Assembly: GCF_000261365.1 (NCBI RefSeq)
Contig: NZ_AJVC01000006.1
Location: 558,001 to 622,000 of the forward strand
DNA: 64,000 nt
Direction: 5' to 3'
DNA from: Herbaspirillum sp. GW103
Lineage (GTDB): Bacteria > Pseudomonadota > Gammaproteobacteria > Burkholderiales > Burkholderiaceae_D
The notes under the pieces were generated by a model. That model saw only the letters and a list, made by a program, of their open reading frames with translations, did not search any database and was not told where the DNA came from. Below, piece after piece: positions 1-8,741 of the stretch (its first letter is position 1; every line of letters starts with the position of its first letter). The position numbers and the translations under genes are program-made.

Positions 1-479
1 GCCAGTGCCCGGTGTGCGCCCGGCGACACGGATAATCCCGGCGCCCGCAGGCCGCACGCTTCGCCGCTTCCATCCTGCCCCGTTCTTCTGGTATAAACAC
101 GGATGGATGTTGCAATGCAAATAGCATGCCGCATGCGCCAGGCTGATGTTCGGAACGACGACAATTCATAAGCGCGATCAGCCCGCCCCGCCTAGCCCGT
201 CACAGGGGAAGTCATGAACCGCTCCATGAACCGGACCGCTGGCCGCACGTCGCCCCCCGCCATGATGGCACCCGGGCCGCTGCGCCAAAGGCTTGGCATC
301 CGGAATCGTTGGTGTACAATCCTTGACCGCGAAAAAGCGTGCGCCATCCGCAGCGCCGCGGCCTGGAGACACCGGGCGGGCCAGCCGATCGCGTCAACGT
401 CAATCGAAGAGGTGCCAACGCGGCAAGGGAAGTGGATTCACAAGCGACCTGTTCCGGCAGCCGTGCATCAGCCGGGATA
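1..479. other. Gene-free leader region upstream of dksA
   Basis: No convincing protein gene lies here; the small open frames on both strands look like GC-rich noise. The region contains a short perfect dyad of two TTGCA/TGCAA arms near 114-124 and the promoter candidate at 293-320. The upstream gene lies outside the window. Confidence 0.5.
293..320 (+). promoter_or_regulatory. Candidate sigma-70 promoter for dksA
   Basis: A TTGGCA hexamer (293-298) is followed after 16 bases by TACAAT (315-320). The implied transcript start near 327 leaves a leader of about 150 bases before the dksA start. This is a sequence match only. Confidence 0.5.
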
Positions 480-965
480 ATGGATATAGTTGAAAAACCC
501 GTAGTATTGAAAGTAAGCGAAGTGGCAACCAAGACTCCCAAAACTACCCCTGCAGCGCAGTTGCTGACCGAGGAACAGATCCTCAAGATGGACGAGAAGG
601 ACTACATGAACGAAGCGCAGCTTGCTTTCTTCAAGGCCCGTCTCCAGCAACTGGAAAAGGATCTGCTCAAGAACGCGGACGAAACCACCGAACACCTGCG
701 CGAAACCGTGCTGGTGCCGGACCCGGCCGACCGCGCCACCATCGAGGAAGAACACGCCCTGGAACTGCGCACCCGCGACCGCGAGCGCAAGCTGCTCAAG
801 AAGGTGCAGCAATCCATCGTGGCCATCGACAATGGCGAGTACGGCTGGTGTGAAGAAACGGGTGAACCGATCGGCATTCCGCGCCTGCTGGCGCGCCCGA
901 CCGCGACCCTGTCGCTGGAAGCCCAGCAACGCCGCGAACTGAAGCAGAAACTCTACGGCGACTGA
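480..965 (+). CDS. dksA: RNA polymerase-binding transcription factor DksA, Cys-poor zinc-finger type
   Basis: A 161-residue DksA/TraR family protein. DksA binds the secondary channel of RNA polymerase and works with ppGpp in the stringent response. A long coiled coil spans about residues 40-115, and the tip carries the conserved DxxDxA motif (DPADRA, 81-86). The C-terminal zinc finger, normally C-x2-C-x17-C-x2-C, reads C124, T127, S145, A148, so only one of four cysteines remains. The fold should therefore not need zinc, as described for other C-poor DksA proteins. The ATG at 480 was chosen because the upstream in-frame part is unlike DksA; a GTG about 15 codons later is also possible. The gene lies upstream of a zinc-uptake-like receptor. 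Confidence 0.93.
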   Translation: MDIVEKPVVLKVSEVATKTPKTTPAAQLLTEEQILKMDEKDYMNEAQLAFFKARLQQLEKDLLKNADETTEHLRETVLVPDPADRATIEEEHALELRTRDRERKLLKKVQQSIVAIDNGEYGWCEETGEPIGIPRLLARPTATLSLEAQQRRELKQKLYGD

Positions 966-1045
966 TCCTCGCCGCGCACGATGACGCCTGCGCCATGCGG
1001 TGCGCAGGCGCAGTGCCGCTGTCGTTTTCTACCTGGTCCTGTCCC

Positions 1046-1447
1046 ATGAACCGTCTGCGCGCCCTGCGAAGCTCCACCGTCATCGCCTTGCTGGCGATGT
1101 CGCTGTTGTTCGCGCAGATGCTGGGTTTCGTGCACGGGATTGCGCACGCCGGCTGGGCGCCGGGAACGGTCCATTCGCTGATCAGCGAAGCCCTGTTCGA
1201 TGAGGGCGAGGAGGCACATGCCGAACTCGCTGCCGCCGATGGGCAGCATGCCCATCACCACCATGCCCACGACCTGCACCACTCCTGCGTCGCCTATGAT
1301 GCGGCCGCCCTGTCGGCGGGTGCATACTTTGATTTTCCTCCCCTGCCGCTGTTGCCGCCGGTGCGCGTACTGGCCCTGTGGCGGGCCTTCGCGTCCTGGG
1401 ACGCCCCGCTGAACTGCCATTTCTTCTCGCGCGCCCCGCCACGCTGA
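1046..1447 (+). CDS. Small exported histidine-rich protein, unknown function
   Basis: A 133-residue protein that I do not recognise as a named family. Residues 1-32 look like a signal peptide or anchor (basic start MNRLRALRSS, then a hydrophobic run ending HGIAHA). Around residues 68-82 is a cluster with about eight histidines, HAHHHHAHDLHH, followed by a cysteine, which suggests metal binding in the periplasm. An upstream ATG at 995 would add a poorly supported tail, so 1046 was preferred. It lies between dksA and a ZnuD-like TonB receptor in the same direction. A role in periplasmic zinc or other metal handling is inferred from the histidines and the neighbour. Confidence 0.6.
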   Translation: MNRLRALRSSTVIALLAMSLLFAQMLGFVHGIAHAGWAPGTVHSLISEALFDEGEEAHAELAAADGQHAHHHHAHDLHHSCVAYDAAALSAGAYFDFPPLPLLPPVRVLALWRAFASWDAPLNCHFFSRAPPR

Positions 1448-1628
1448 ATTCCTTCCTCCTGCAAGACCCTCATGACTGGTTACCGGTTGTCCCTCGCGCA
1501 TCCGTGCGCGGCGTTGCGTCGTCCTGACGCCGCCGCGCGTGATCGCGTGCCGACGGCCGGTGTATCCGCGCCGCCCCGTCACCCTCACGACAGAGCGGGC
1601 GGCGCTTCGTGCACAACAAGGAATTCAC

Positions 1629-3710
1629 ATGGCTCTTCAACGCCAACACATTGCCTCGGCTGTCCTCACGGCCCTGGCGGCCTGGTCTGTTTCCGCTGCA
1701 GCGCAGACTGCAGACAGCACCGCTGCCACTACCAATACCGCTAACACCGCTAACACCGCCAATACTTCTGCAACCCCTGCGGCCCAACCGGCCCTGCAAC
1801 CCATCGTCGTCACCGCCACCCCCTTCGCCTCGGAGGAAGATGTGCAGGTGCTGGCACCGGCCAAGGTCATTACCGGTGACGAACTGCGCAACAAGCTTGG
1901 CAATTCGCTGGGTGACACGCTCTCCAACGAACTGGGCGTATCGGCTTCAGCCTTCGGTGCCGGGGCTTCCCGTCCCATCATCCGCGGCATGGAAGGGCCG
2001 CGCGTGATGATTCTGCAGAACGGCATGGACGTCTCCGACGTCTCCACCGTCTCCAACGACCATGCGGTCGCCACCGAAGCGGCCACTGCCCGCCAGATCG
2101 AGATCCTGCGTGGTCCGGCGGCGCTGCTGTATGGCTCGGGTGCCATCGGCGGCCTGGTCAACGTGGTCAATGACCGCATCCCCACCGAGCTGGTCGGCAA
2201 GCCCACCGGCACCGTCGAAGGACGTTACGGTACGGTTGACGGCGAAAAGAACAGCTCTTTCTCGCTGGATACCTCGGCTGGCCAGATCGGCCTGCACCTG
2301 GACGGCAACTATCGCGACACCGACAACTACAAGATCCCGGGCAACGTCCGCCAGGGCGACAGCAGCAGTGCCTCGGGCCGCCTGCCCAACTCCTTCACGC
2401 ATGAGACCAGCCTGGGTGCCGGCATTTCCTACGTGACCAACTGGGGCTACATCGGCCTGTCGGCGGCGACCCTGGATGATCACTACGGTATCCCGACCGA
2501 TGAAATGTCCTTCATCGACCTGCACCAGAACCGCTACGACCTCGACACCGTGGTCAACCAGCCCTTCGCCGGTATCGAGAAGTTCCGGGTCCGCATGGGT
2601 TACACCGACTACACCCACATCGAGAAGGCGCAGGATGGGACGCCCAACACGGTCTTCTCCAACCGCTCCCAACAGACCCGCTGGGAGCTGACGCACGCAC
2701 CCCTGGCCGGCTGGCACGGCACCTTCGGCGTGCAGACCGAGCAGAGCAACTACTCGGCCCTGACACCCGATACCGGCGTGTCCGAACTGACCCCGCCGAC
2801 CCGCTCATCCTCCTTTGCCGGCTTCCTGGTGGAAGAACGCCAGTTTGGCCAGGTGCTGGCCAGCGCCGGCCTGCGCGCCGAGAGCGTGAGCCGGCGTCCG
2901 GACAGCGGCAGCGGCCTGCCGGGACGCAATTTCAGCCTGATCTCCTGGTCCACTGGTGGACTGTGGAGCTTCCAGCCCGGTTACGGCCTGGGCCTGACCT
3001 ACTCCTTCGCCCAGCGTGCGCCAACGGTAGAGGAGCTGTACTCCAACGGTCCGCATGAATCGACCTCGACCTACGACATCGGCGACAACCAGTTGAAGAA
3101 GGAAACGTCACACAACATCGAACTGAGCCTGCAGAAGACCGAGGGGTTGGTGCGCTGGAAGGGCAACGTGTTCCGCAACAAGGTCAATAACTACATCTAC
3201 GGCCGGACCAATGGCCAGGTGGACGATACCGGCACGGCCGATGCCAATGGCGAGTTCACGCAGCGCTTCTGGTCGCAGGGCGACGCCACCATTCGCGGCG
3301 TGGAAGCCGAGGTCACCTACAACTGGAATGGCGAAGGCGTCTCCGGCCGGGTCTTTGCCGATACCTCGCGCGGTACGCTCGACAACCAGGGCAACCTGCC
3401 CCTGCAGCCGGCCACCCGCTACGGTATCGAGCTGGGCTACAAGACCGGCCCCTGGGCCAGCGGCGTGAAGGTCTTGCGCGCGCAGAAGCAGGATCGCCTG
3501 GCGTCCTTCGAAACCTACGAGACCCCGTCCTACACCCAGCTGGACGCCAACCTGTCCTACACCCAGCGCCTCAACGGCGTGAAGCTGACCTGGTTCGCGC
3601 TGGCCCGCAACCTGCTGAACCAGGACATCCGCCTGTCTACCTCGGTGCTGCGCGAGACGGTACCGCTGGGGGGCCGCAACTTCATCGTGGGGGTACGCAC
3701 CGCTTTTTGA
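1629..3710 (+). CDS. znuD: TonB-dependent outer membrane receptor, ZnuD-like (zinc uptake)
   Basis: A 693-residue TonB-dependent receptor. After a signal peptide (cleavage near AAAQ, residues 20-25) comes a TonB-box-like stretch (PIVVTAT), a plug domain with RPIIRGMEGPRVMILQNGMD and IEILRGPAALLYG, and a beta-barrel ending in a terminal phenylalanine (VRTAF), the usual barrel-assembly signal. The plug sequence DVSTVSNDHAVATEA closely resembles the ZnuD/zinc receptor branch. The start at 1629 was chosen because AAGGA lies just upstream and the signal peptide begins there; a longer frame from 1539 has no such support. Zinc as substrate is inferred from family resemblance and from the neighbouring His-rich protein. 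Haem or another metal is not excluded. Confidence 0.8.
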   Translation: MALQRQHIASAVLTALAAWSVSAAAQTADSTAATTNTANTANTANTSATPAAQPALQPIVVTATPFASEEDVQVLAPAKVITGDELRNKLGNSLGDTLSNELGVSASAFGAGASRPIIRGMEGPRVMILQNGMDVSDVSTVSNDHAVATEAATARQIEILRGPAALLYGSGAIGGLVNVVNDRIPTELVGKPTGTVEGRYGTVDGEKNSSFSLDTSAGQIGLHLDGNYRDTDNYKIPGNVRQGDSSSASGRLPNSFTHETSLGAGISYVTNWGYIGLSAATLDDHYGIPTDEMSFIDLHQNRYDLDTVVNQPFAGIEKFRVRMGYTDYTHIEKAQDGTPNTVFSNRSQQTRWELTHAPLAGWHGTFGVQTEQSNYSALTPDTGVSELTPPTRSSSFAGFLVEERQFGQVLASAGLRAESVSRRPDSGSGLPGRNFSLISWSTGGLWSFQPGYGLGLTYSFAQRAPTVEELYSNGPHESTSTYDIGDNQLKKETSHNIELSLQKTEGLVRWKGNVFRNKVNNYIYGRTNGQVDDTGTADANGEFTQRFWSQGDATIRGVEAEVTYNWNGEGVSGRVFADTSRGTLDNQGNLPLQPATRYGIELGYKTGPWASGVKVLRAQKQDRLASFETYETPSYTQLDANLSYTQRLNGVKLTWFALARNLLNQDIRLSTSVLRETVPLGGRNFIVGVRTAF

Positions 3711-3794
3711 CCGATATGAATGAAACGTCAGCTGCCTCGGGCAGCGACGTCCCCGGGTGCCAGCGGGAGACTGCGCCTCCCGCCAGCGCGGCTT

Positions 3795-3833
3795 GCCCGG
3801 CTGCCTCCGCAAGGAGGCCGCCGGGCTTTTTTT
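3795..3833 (+). terminator. Rho-independent terminator after the TonB receptor
   Basis: GCCCGG (3795-3800) and CCGGGC (3821-3826) enclose an inner GCCTCC/GGAGGC stem, and seven T follow (3827-3833). Confidence 0.85.
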
Positions 3834-3878
3834 CGCGTATGAACGAATGGGTAATTTTTCGGATTTTTTTCTGGCCGA

Positions 3879-4412
3879 TTACGGTGCCGGCGGGAAATCC
3901 AGAACAGTATCGTTCACACGGTTGAACAGATTAGTGAAGGTAATGGCAGTGACCGCCAGCAGCGTATCGACGATCTGGGCATCACTGTAGACGGCTCGCA
4001 CGCGCTCGACCGCGCTGGCCTCGACGGTGCCCCGTGTGGCCACCAGGCTGCGGGCGAAATCGGCCAGTACGTCCAGTTTGTCATCGCCCGAGGGCCGGGC
4101 GTGACGTACGCCATCGATGGCCTGGGCTGGCAGGCCGACCTTCTTGCCCATGAGCGCGTGGGCCGCCAGGCAGTAGTCGCAACCGGCCTGTTCACTCACG
4201 GCCAGCTTGATGGCTTCGATTTCCTTGGCCGACAGGCTGCTCTTGCGCAGCGCGCCGTCCAGATGCAGGGCTGATTCCAGCGCCACCGGGCTCAAGGTGC
4301 CGATGCCGGCGTAGGCATTGGGCACCATGCCCACGGCGGACTTGATGGCGGCAAACAGTTGGGCGGCCTGACCGCTGGCTTCGCTGAGGGGGGCAATGTT
4401 CAAACGGGACAT
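3879..4412 (-). CDS. AhpD-like carboxymuconolactone decarboxylase family protein
   Basis: A 177-residue single-domain protein of the CMD/AhpD fold. The redox motif C78-D-Y-C81 followed by H85 (CDYCLAAH) is the signature of peroxidase-type AhpD relatives, whose two cysteines act in peroxide reduction or thiol exchange. AAGGAG precedes the ATG. The gene is divergent from an AraC-type regulator 151 bases away; this pairing is common, and the regulator probably controls it. The true substrate cannot be told from sequence. The protein is likely cytoplasmic, as no signal peptide is seen. Confidence 0.85.
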   Translation of the reverse strand: MSRLNIAPLSEASGQAAQLFAAIKSAVGMVPNAYAGIGTLSPVALESALHLDGALRKSSLSAKEIEAIKLAVSEQAGCDYCLAAHALMGKKVGLPAQAIDGVRHARPSGDDKLDVLADFARSLVATRGTVEASAVERVRAVYSDAQIVDTLLAVTAITFTNLFNRVNDTVLDFPPAP

Positions 4413-4563
4413 GTGGTTCTCCTTGATGAGGACAAGCGCGGCGGCCTGGGCGGGATTGCCGGTGGTCCGTGTTGCGCATGGACGTACTGTAGGCCTCTTG
4501 AATGAAATTATGAATGCCTGAAAATGACATAAAATTGCTCATCAATCTCATTGAAGGAAATCC

Positions 4564-5535
4564 ATGGATGCCCTCAGTCGCCTCCTGTCCCTGCACCCGG
4601 TGCGTGCTGCGCTGGACATCCGCTGCCGCTTCGGCCAGCCGTGGAATCTCCCGCATGCGGCCTTGCCGGCTGGGGTGGCGCCATATCACTTCATCCTGGA
4701 GGGCAGGGCGCAGCTGCAACTGGCCACGGGTGCGGCGCTGCCGCTGGAAGCGGGCGACCTGGTGGTACTCACGCGGGGTGCGGCCCATGATCTCTTCATT
4801 GCGCCCGCCGCCGAGGCCATCGGGGCGCGCCTGGGAGTGACGGCGGCGCCGGTGCGGCTGCATGTGAACGATGATGCGGTCAGCGGTGCGCAAGCCTTGT
4901 CGGATTTTCTTTGCGGACAATTCCATTTCGATGCCCCGCATTCCAACGCTCTGGTGCAGGCCCTGCCGGAAGTCTTGCTGGTGAGGGGAGCCTTGCTGCC
5001 CGAGGGCGATGGCCTGCGCACACTGGCTACGCTGCTGCGCAGCGAATGCGGCGGTGCCGATGGCCGTGGAGAATTGCGCGCCGGTGCCCAGGCCGTGGTG
5101 GCGGGGCTGGCGGCGGCGCTGTTCGGACTGGCCCTGCGCGCCTGGCTGGCCCAGGGCGGACCGCAGCCGGGTCTGCTGGCGCTGCTGGCCCATCCCGGCC
5201 TGCAGCCCGCGATGCAGGCCATGCTGGAGGCACCGCAACAGGATTGGACTCTGCCCCGCCTGGCCGCGCTGTGTCACCTGTCGCGCGCGACCTTCGTGCG
5301 GCGTTTCCAGGCGGTCGGCAATACAACGCCGGGTGAGGTCCTGCAGCAATTGCGCATGGCGCGCGCCGCTCAGCTGCTGAGCTACAGCAAACTGCCCACT
5401 GCGCAGATCGGCGAAGCGGTGGGGTATCAGTCGGAGGCGGCCTTCAACCGGGTGTTCAAGAAATTCAGCGGGATGGGACCGGGCGCCTACCGGCGCACTG
5501 GGCGGCAGGCGCCGCCGCAGGGGATCAGCGGATAG
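4564..5535 (+). CDS. AraC family transcriptional regulator with N-terminal cupin domain
   Basis: A 323-residue regulator. Residues 1-180 form a cupin-like sensor (the AraC_binding/cupin_6 type: PYHFILEGRAQLQL, then LEAGDLVVLTRGAAHDL). Residues about 215-315 hold two helix-turn-helix motifs, including WTLPRLAALCHLSRATFVRRFQ and the signature AQIGEAVGYQSEAAFNRVFK. It is divergent from the AhpD-like gene and its 3' end overlaps the convergent lrp gene by 11 bases. The shared intergenic region has TTGAATGA (4498-4505) and a near-inverted TCATTGAA (4548-4555), a possible operator. Confidence 0.9.
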   Translation: MDALSRLLSLHPVRAALDIRCRFGQPWNLPHAALPAGVAPYHFILEGRAQLQLATGAALPLEAGDLVVLTRGAAHDLFIAPAAEAIGARLGVTAAPVRLHVNDDAVSGAQALSDFLCGQFHFDAPHSNALVQALPEVLLVRGALLPEGDGLRTLATLLRSECGGADGRGELRAGAQAVVAGLAAALFGLALRAWLAQGGPQPGLLALLAHPGLQPAMQAMLEAPQQDWTLPRLAALCHLSRATFVRRFQAVGNTTPGEVLQQLRMARAAQLLSYSKLPTAQIGEAVGYQSEAAFNRVFKKFSGMGPGAYRRTGRQAPPQGISG

Positions 5536-5989
5536 GCAGGCGGATGGTGTTCTTCACTTCTTCCATCACGGCATAGGTGTGGGTTTCGCGCACGCCCTTC
5601 AATTGCAGCAGCGACTTGCCCAGAAATTCGCGATAGGCGTTCATGTCCTTGACGCGCGACTTGACCAGATAGTCGAAGCCGCCGGCCACCATGTGGCATT
5701 CCATGATCTCGGGGATGCTCTGCACGCTCTTCTTGAATTCGGCAAAGACATCCGGCGTGGTGCGGTCCAGCACCACTTCGATGAAGACCAGCAGCGAGAC
5801 ATCCAGCAATTCCGGATTCAATTGCGCTGCATAACCGAGGATGTAGCCGGCTTCCTGCAGCTTGCGAACCCGCTCCAGGCAAGCGGCCGGCGACAGGTTC
5901 ACGCGCGCGGCCAGGTCGACGTTGCTGATGCGGCCATCGTTTTGCAGCTCCGCCAGAATTTTCTTGCTGATCTTGTCGAGTCCGGCCAT
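5525..5989 (-). CDS. lrp: Leucine-responsive regulatory protein Lrp
   Basis: A 154-residue Lrp/AsnC regulator. Residues 1-60 form the winged helix (DGRISNVDLAARVNLSPAAC), and residues 65-150 the RAM ligand-binding domain (LLVFIEVVLDR, GGFDYLVKSRV, VMEEVKNT). The sequence tracks E. coli Lrp from end to end, including the C-terminus, so I call it the Lrp orthologue rather than a specialised AsnC type. It is divergent from the Liv-type transport operon that starts at 6368. Control of that operon, and of itself through the AT-rich gap, is a natural inference. The 3' end overlaps the AraC gene. Confidence 0.9.
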   Translation of the reverse strand: MAGLDKISKKILAELQNDGRISNVDLAARVNLSPAACLERVRKLQEAGYILGYAAQLNPELLDVSLLVFIEVVLDRTTPDVFAEFKKSVQSIPEIMECHMVAGGFDYLVKSRVKDMNAYREFLGKSLLQLKGVRETHTYAVMEEVKNTIRLPIR

Positions 5990-6367
5990 GGTTTCTGAAC
6001 TTTATTCAGTTAAAAATATATTGAGAAAATTTTATTCCAATTATAAGGGGAATAAGCGGGCCTAATATCAAGGAAGAGTCAATAGAATCCTCCCTCATAA
6101 AAAACATAACGTAATGCGGGCATGAAGCGAAGTTCACCTCGCTTCTGCGCGGATCACAGCAGTATCTCGGCAATGGATGTTGACGAGTTTTGTTTGCAGG
6201 CTTGCCAGCGCGTGGCGGTAAAGACCGTCCTCACGCGGCCAGCACGGCATCAACGGAATGCACCGCTCCGGCCCACGAGGCGGGGGATGGTGCAGATCCT
6301 GCTTTTCCGGCGTTTTCAATGCAATTACCCACCGCAGTCTGACTTTCTAGAAGAGAGGAAACACCCC
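5990..6367. promoter_or_regulatory. AT-rich divergent regulatory region between lrp and the Liv-type operon
   Basis: A 378-base gap with no supported gene. Its first 130 bases are far more AT-rich than the surroundings, as expected of an Lrp target. TTATTCC (6032-6038) and GGAATAA (6049-6055) form a perfect interrupted dyad. AGAGGAAA (about 6354-6361) is the ribosome binding site for the gene at 6368. Confidence 0.55.
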
Positions 6368-7504
6368 ATGTTCAAGCGCGTCTCCGGACTCAACATCATC
6401 GCCGCCTCGCTGGCGCTGATCCCTGCTTTCGCCATGGCGCAGGATACCCAGGTCGTCAAGATCGGTTTCTCCAGCCCGCTGACCGGTCCCCAGGCATCGG
6501 CCGGCAAGGACAACCAGGGCGGCCTGATGATGGCCGTCGAGCGTCTGAATGCGCAACCCATCACCGTGGGCGGCAAGAAGATCAAGTTCGAAGTCATCGC
6601 CGAAGATGACCAGGCCGATCCCAAGCAGGGCGTGGCCGTGGCACAGAAGCTGGCTGACGAGGGCGTCAAGGCCATCGTCGGTCCCTACAACTCGGGCGTG
6701 ACCATCCCCGCCTCGCGCGTCTACAACGATGCCGGCATCGTGGTGGCTACCGTGGCCTCCAACCCCAAGATCACCCAGCAAGGTTTCGCCACCCTGTTCC
6801 GCGTGGCCGCCAGCGACAGCCAGCTGGGCGGCAAGATGGCCCTGTATGCTGCCAAGGAACTGAAGTTCAAGCGCGTGGCCGTGATCGATGACCGCACAGC
6901 CTATGGTCAGGGCCTGGCCGAGGAATTCACCAAGGTCGCCAAGGCCAACGGCATTGAAGTCATCAGCAAGGACTTCACCAACGACAAGGCCACCGACTTT
7001 ACCGCCATCCTGACCTCGATCAAGGGCAAGAAGCCCGACGCCGTGTTCCTGGGCGGCTACGCTCCCCAGGGTGGTCCGATCAAGCGCCAGATGAAGCAGT
7101 TGGGCATCGACGTGCCCCTGATGGGCGGCGACGGCATCTGCTCGCCGGAAATGGGTCGCCTCGGTGGTGATGCCATCGGCGAGAGCGTCTACTGCACCCA
7201 GGGCGGCACCATGCTGGACAAGGCCAAGGATGGCAAGGTCTTCGCTGACGACTACCAGAAGAAATACAACCGTCCTGCCGAGACCTATGCAGTTTCCTTC
7301 TACGATGGCATGATGCTCATCGCCCAGGCCATGAAGCAGGCCAACTCGGTCGAGCCCAAGGCCTTCGGTCCGGCCCTGGCCAAGATCAGCTACAAGGGTG
7401 TGGCCGGCCAGTACGACTTCGACGCCAACCACGACCTGAAGCAATCGCCGGTGACGGTCTATCGCTTCAAGGACGGTCTGCCGGTCCCCCTGACCAGCTA
7501 CTGA
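6368..7504 (+). CDS. Liv-type ABC transporter periplasmic amino-acid binding protein
   Basis: A 378-residue type I periplasmic binding protein of the LivJ/LivK family. It has a clear signal peptide (MFKRVSG, hydrophobic core, cleavage after AMA) and family motifs (VKIGFSSPLTGPQA near the mature start, VGPYNSGVTIPASRVYNDAGI in the middle). The ATG at 6368 was chosen because AGAGGAAA precedes it and the signal peptide begins there. It is the first gene of an operon that goes on with two hydroxyproline-degradation genes and livHMGF. The ligand may therefore be hydroxyproline, proline or a related compound rather than leucine; family sequence alone does not decide this. Confidence 0.9.
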   Translation: MFKRVSGLNIIAASLALIPAFAMAQDTQVVKIGFSSPLTGPQASAGKDNQGGLMMAVERLNAQPITVGGKKIKFEVIAEDDQADPKQGVAVAQKLADEGVKAIVGPYNSGVTIPASRVYNDAGIVVATVASNPKITQQGFATLFRVAASDSQLGGKMALYAAKELKFKRVAVIDDRTAYGQGLAEEFTKVAKANGIEVISKDFTNDKATDFTAILTSIKGKKPDAVFLGGYAPQGGPIKRQMKQLGIDVPLMGGDGICSPEMGRLGGDAIGESVYCTQGGTMLDKAKDGKVFADDYQKKYNRPAETYAVSFYDGMMLIAQAMKQANSVEPKAFGPALAKISYKGVAGQYDFDANHDLKQSPVTVYRFKDGLPVPLTSY

Positions 7505-7530
7505 TCGCTCCTTCCCCTGGCCTGATCCTG

Positions 7531-7550
7531 CCGCCCGCCATGGCGGGCGG
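7531..7550. repeat. Perfect 20-base palindrome between binding protein and dehydratase genes
   Basis: CCGCCCGCCA is followed directly by its exact reverse complement. In RNA it would form a strong hairpin without a T-run, so it may be a processing or stabilising element that sets binding-protein mRNA above the downstream genes. Role inferred. Confidence 0.6.
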
Positions 7551-7712
7551 CTTGCCAGGCTTCCAGCCCAGCTCCACTGTGCAGTGCCCCGCTTCCCGCC
7601 GGTTTCGACCGGCCCGGGAGCGGTTTGCCGTACCCGCTTGCGGTGCCGACCTCATCCCCGGCAGTGTTACCCTCTGCCCAGGCGGACCCGCAGCACACCC
7701 GGAAGGAAGACC

Positions 7713-8723
7713 ATGCTCAGCTATACCCGTACCGTCCAGACCATCGATGCCCACACCGGCGGCGAACCGCTGCGCATCGTGGTCTCGGGCCTGCCCAAGA
7801 TCCCGGCCGGCACCATCCTGGAGCAGCGCGCCTGGCTGCGTGAACATCGCGACGATCTGCGTCGCTTCCTGATGAACGAACCGCGCGGCCATGCCGACAT
7901 GTACGGCGCCTACCTGCTGCCGCCGGTCACGACCGGTGCCGACTTCGGCGTCATCTTCATTCACAACGAAGGCTACAGCGACATGTGCGGCCACGGCATC
8001 ATTGCCCTGGGCAAGGTGCTGGTCGAGATGGGCTACGTCGAACGCACGCAGCCGCAGACCCGCATCTGCTTCGATGCCCCGGCCGGCTTCATCGAAGCCT
8101 TCGTCGAGTGGGATGGCGTGCGCGCCGGCAAGGTCAGCTTCAACAACGTACCGGCCTTCATCTATCGCCGCGATGTGGAGGTCCAGACGCCCGGGTTTGG
8201 CAAGATCGTCGGCGACATTGTCTTCGGTGGCGCCTTCTACTACTACATCAATGCGACGCAGGCCGGCCTGACGGTCAAGCCGGAACTGGTACGCCAACTG
8301 ATCCAGCTGGGCGCCGAAACCAAGGCTGCGGTGATGGCCAAGGTCGCCATCGCGCATCCGCTGGAGCCCGGCCTCAATACGCTGTACGGCACCATCATCG
8401 ACAGCGAACCCAATTTTCCGGGCGCGGACCAGTCCAACGTCTGCATCTTCGCCGACCGCGAAGTGGATCGTTCGCCCACCGGTACCGGCACCTCGGGCCG
8501 TGCGGCCCAGCTGTTCCTGCGCGGCCGGCTGGCGCTGAACCAGTCCTACGTCAACGGCAGCATCGTCGGCAGCAACTTCGGCGTGCGCGTGACCGCTGCC
8601 ACCAAGGTGGGCGATTTCGACGGTGCACTCACCGAAGTGAGCGGCTACGCCCACATCATGAGTACCAACCAGTGGGTGCTGGAAGACTCCGATCCTTTCC
8701 CGACCGGCTTCTTCCTGCGCTGA
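7713..8723 (+). CDS. trans-3-hydroxy-L-proline dehydratase (proline racemase family)
   Basis: A 336-residue member of the proline racemase superfamily. The first catalytic cysteine is present (C92 in DMCGHG). At the second catalytic position, within DRSPTGTGTSG, the residue is threonine (T256) where racemases and 4-hydroxyproline epimerases have cysteine. The Cys/Thr pair is the known mark of trans-3-hydroxy-L-proline dehydratase, which gives delta-1-pyrroline-2-carboxylate. GGAAGGAAG precedes the ATG at 7713. The next gene encodes the expected reductase for that product, giving L-proline, which supports the call. Both are embedded in a Liv-type transporter operon. The protein is cytoplasmic. 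Confidence 0.88.
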   Translation: MLSYTRTVQTIDAHTGGEPLRIVVSGLPKIPAGTILEQRAWLREHRDDLRRFLMNEPRGHADMYGAYLLPPVTTGADFGVIFIHNEGYSDMCGHGIIALGKVLVEMGYVERTQPQTRICFDAPAGFIEAFVEWDGVRAGKVSFNNVPAFIYRRDVEVQTPGFGKIVGDIVFGGAFYYYINATQAGLTVKPELVRQLIQLGAETKAAVMAKVAIAHPLEPGLNTLYGTIIDSEPNFPGADQSNVCIFADREVDRSPTGTGTSGRAAQLFLRGRLALNQSYVNGSIVGSNFGVRVTAATKVGDFDGALTEVSGYAHIMSTNQWVLEDSDPFPTGFFLR

Positions 8724-8741
8724 CCTTCTCCAAGGATTCCC

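Noticed and set aside
100..160. Possible Zur-type operator upstream of dksA
   Set aside because: A short TTGCA/TGCAA dyad exists, but it does not extend to a Zur-box length or consensus that I can support.
6122..6367. An 82-codon upstream extension of the Liv-type binding protein
   Set aside because: A clear ribosome site and signal peptide begin at 6368; the extension would hide the signal peptide.
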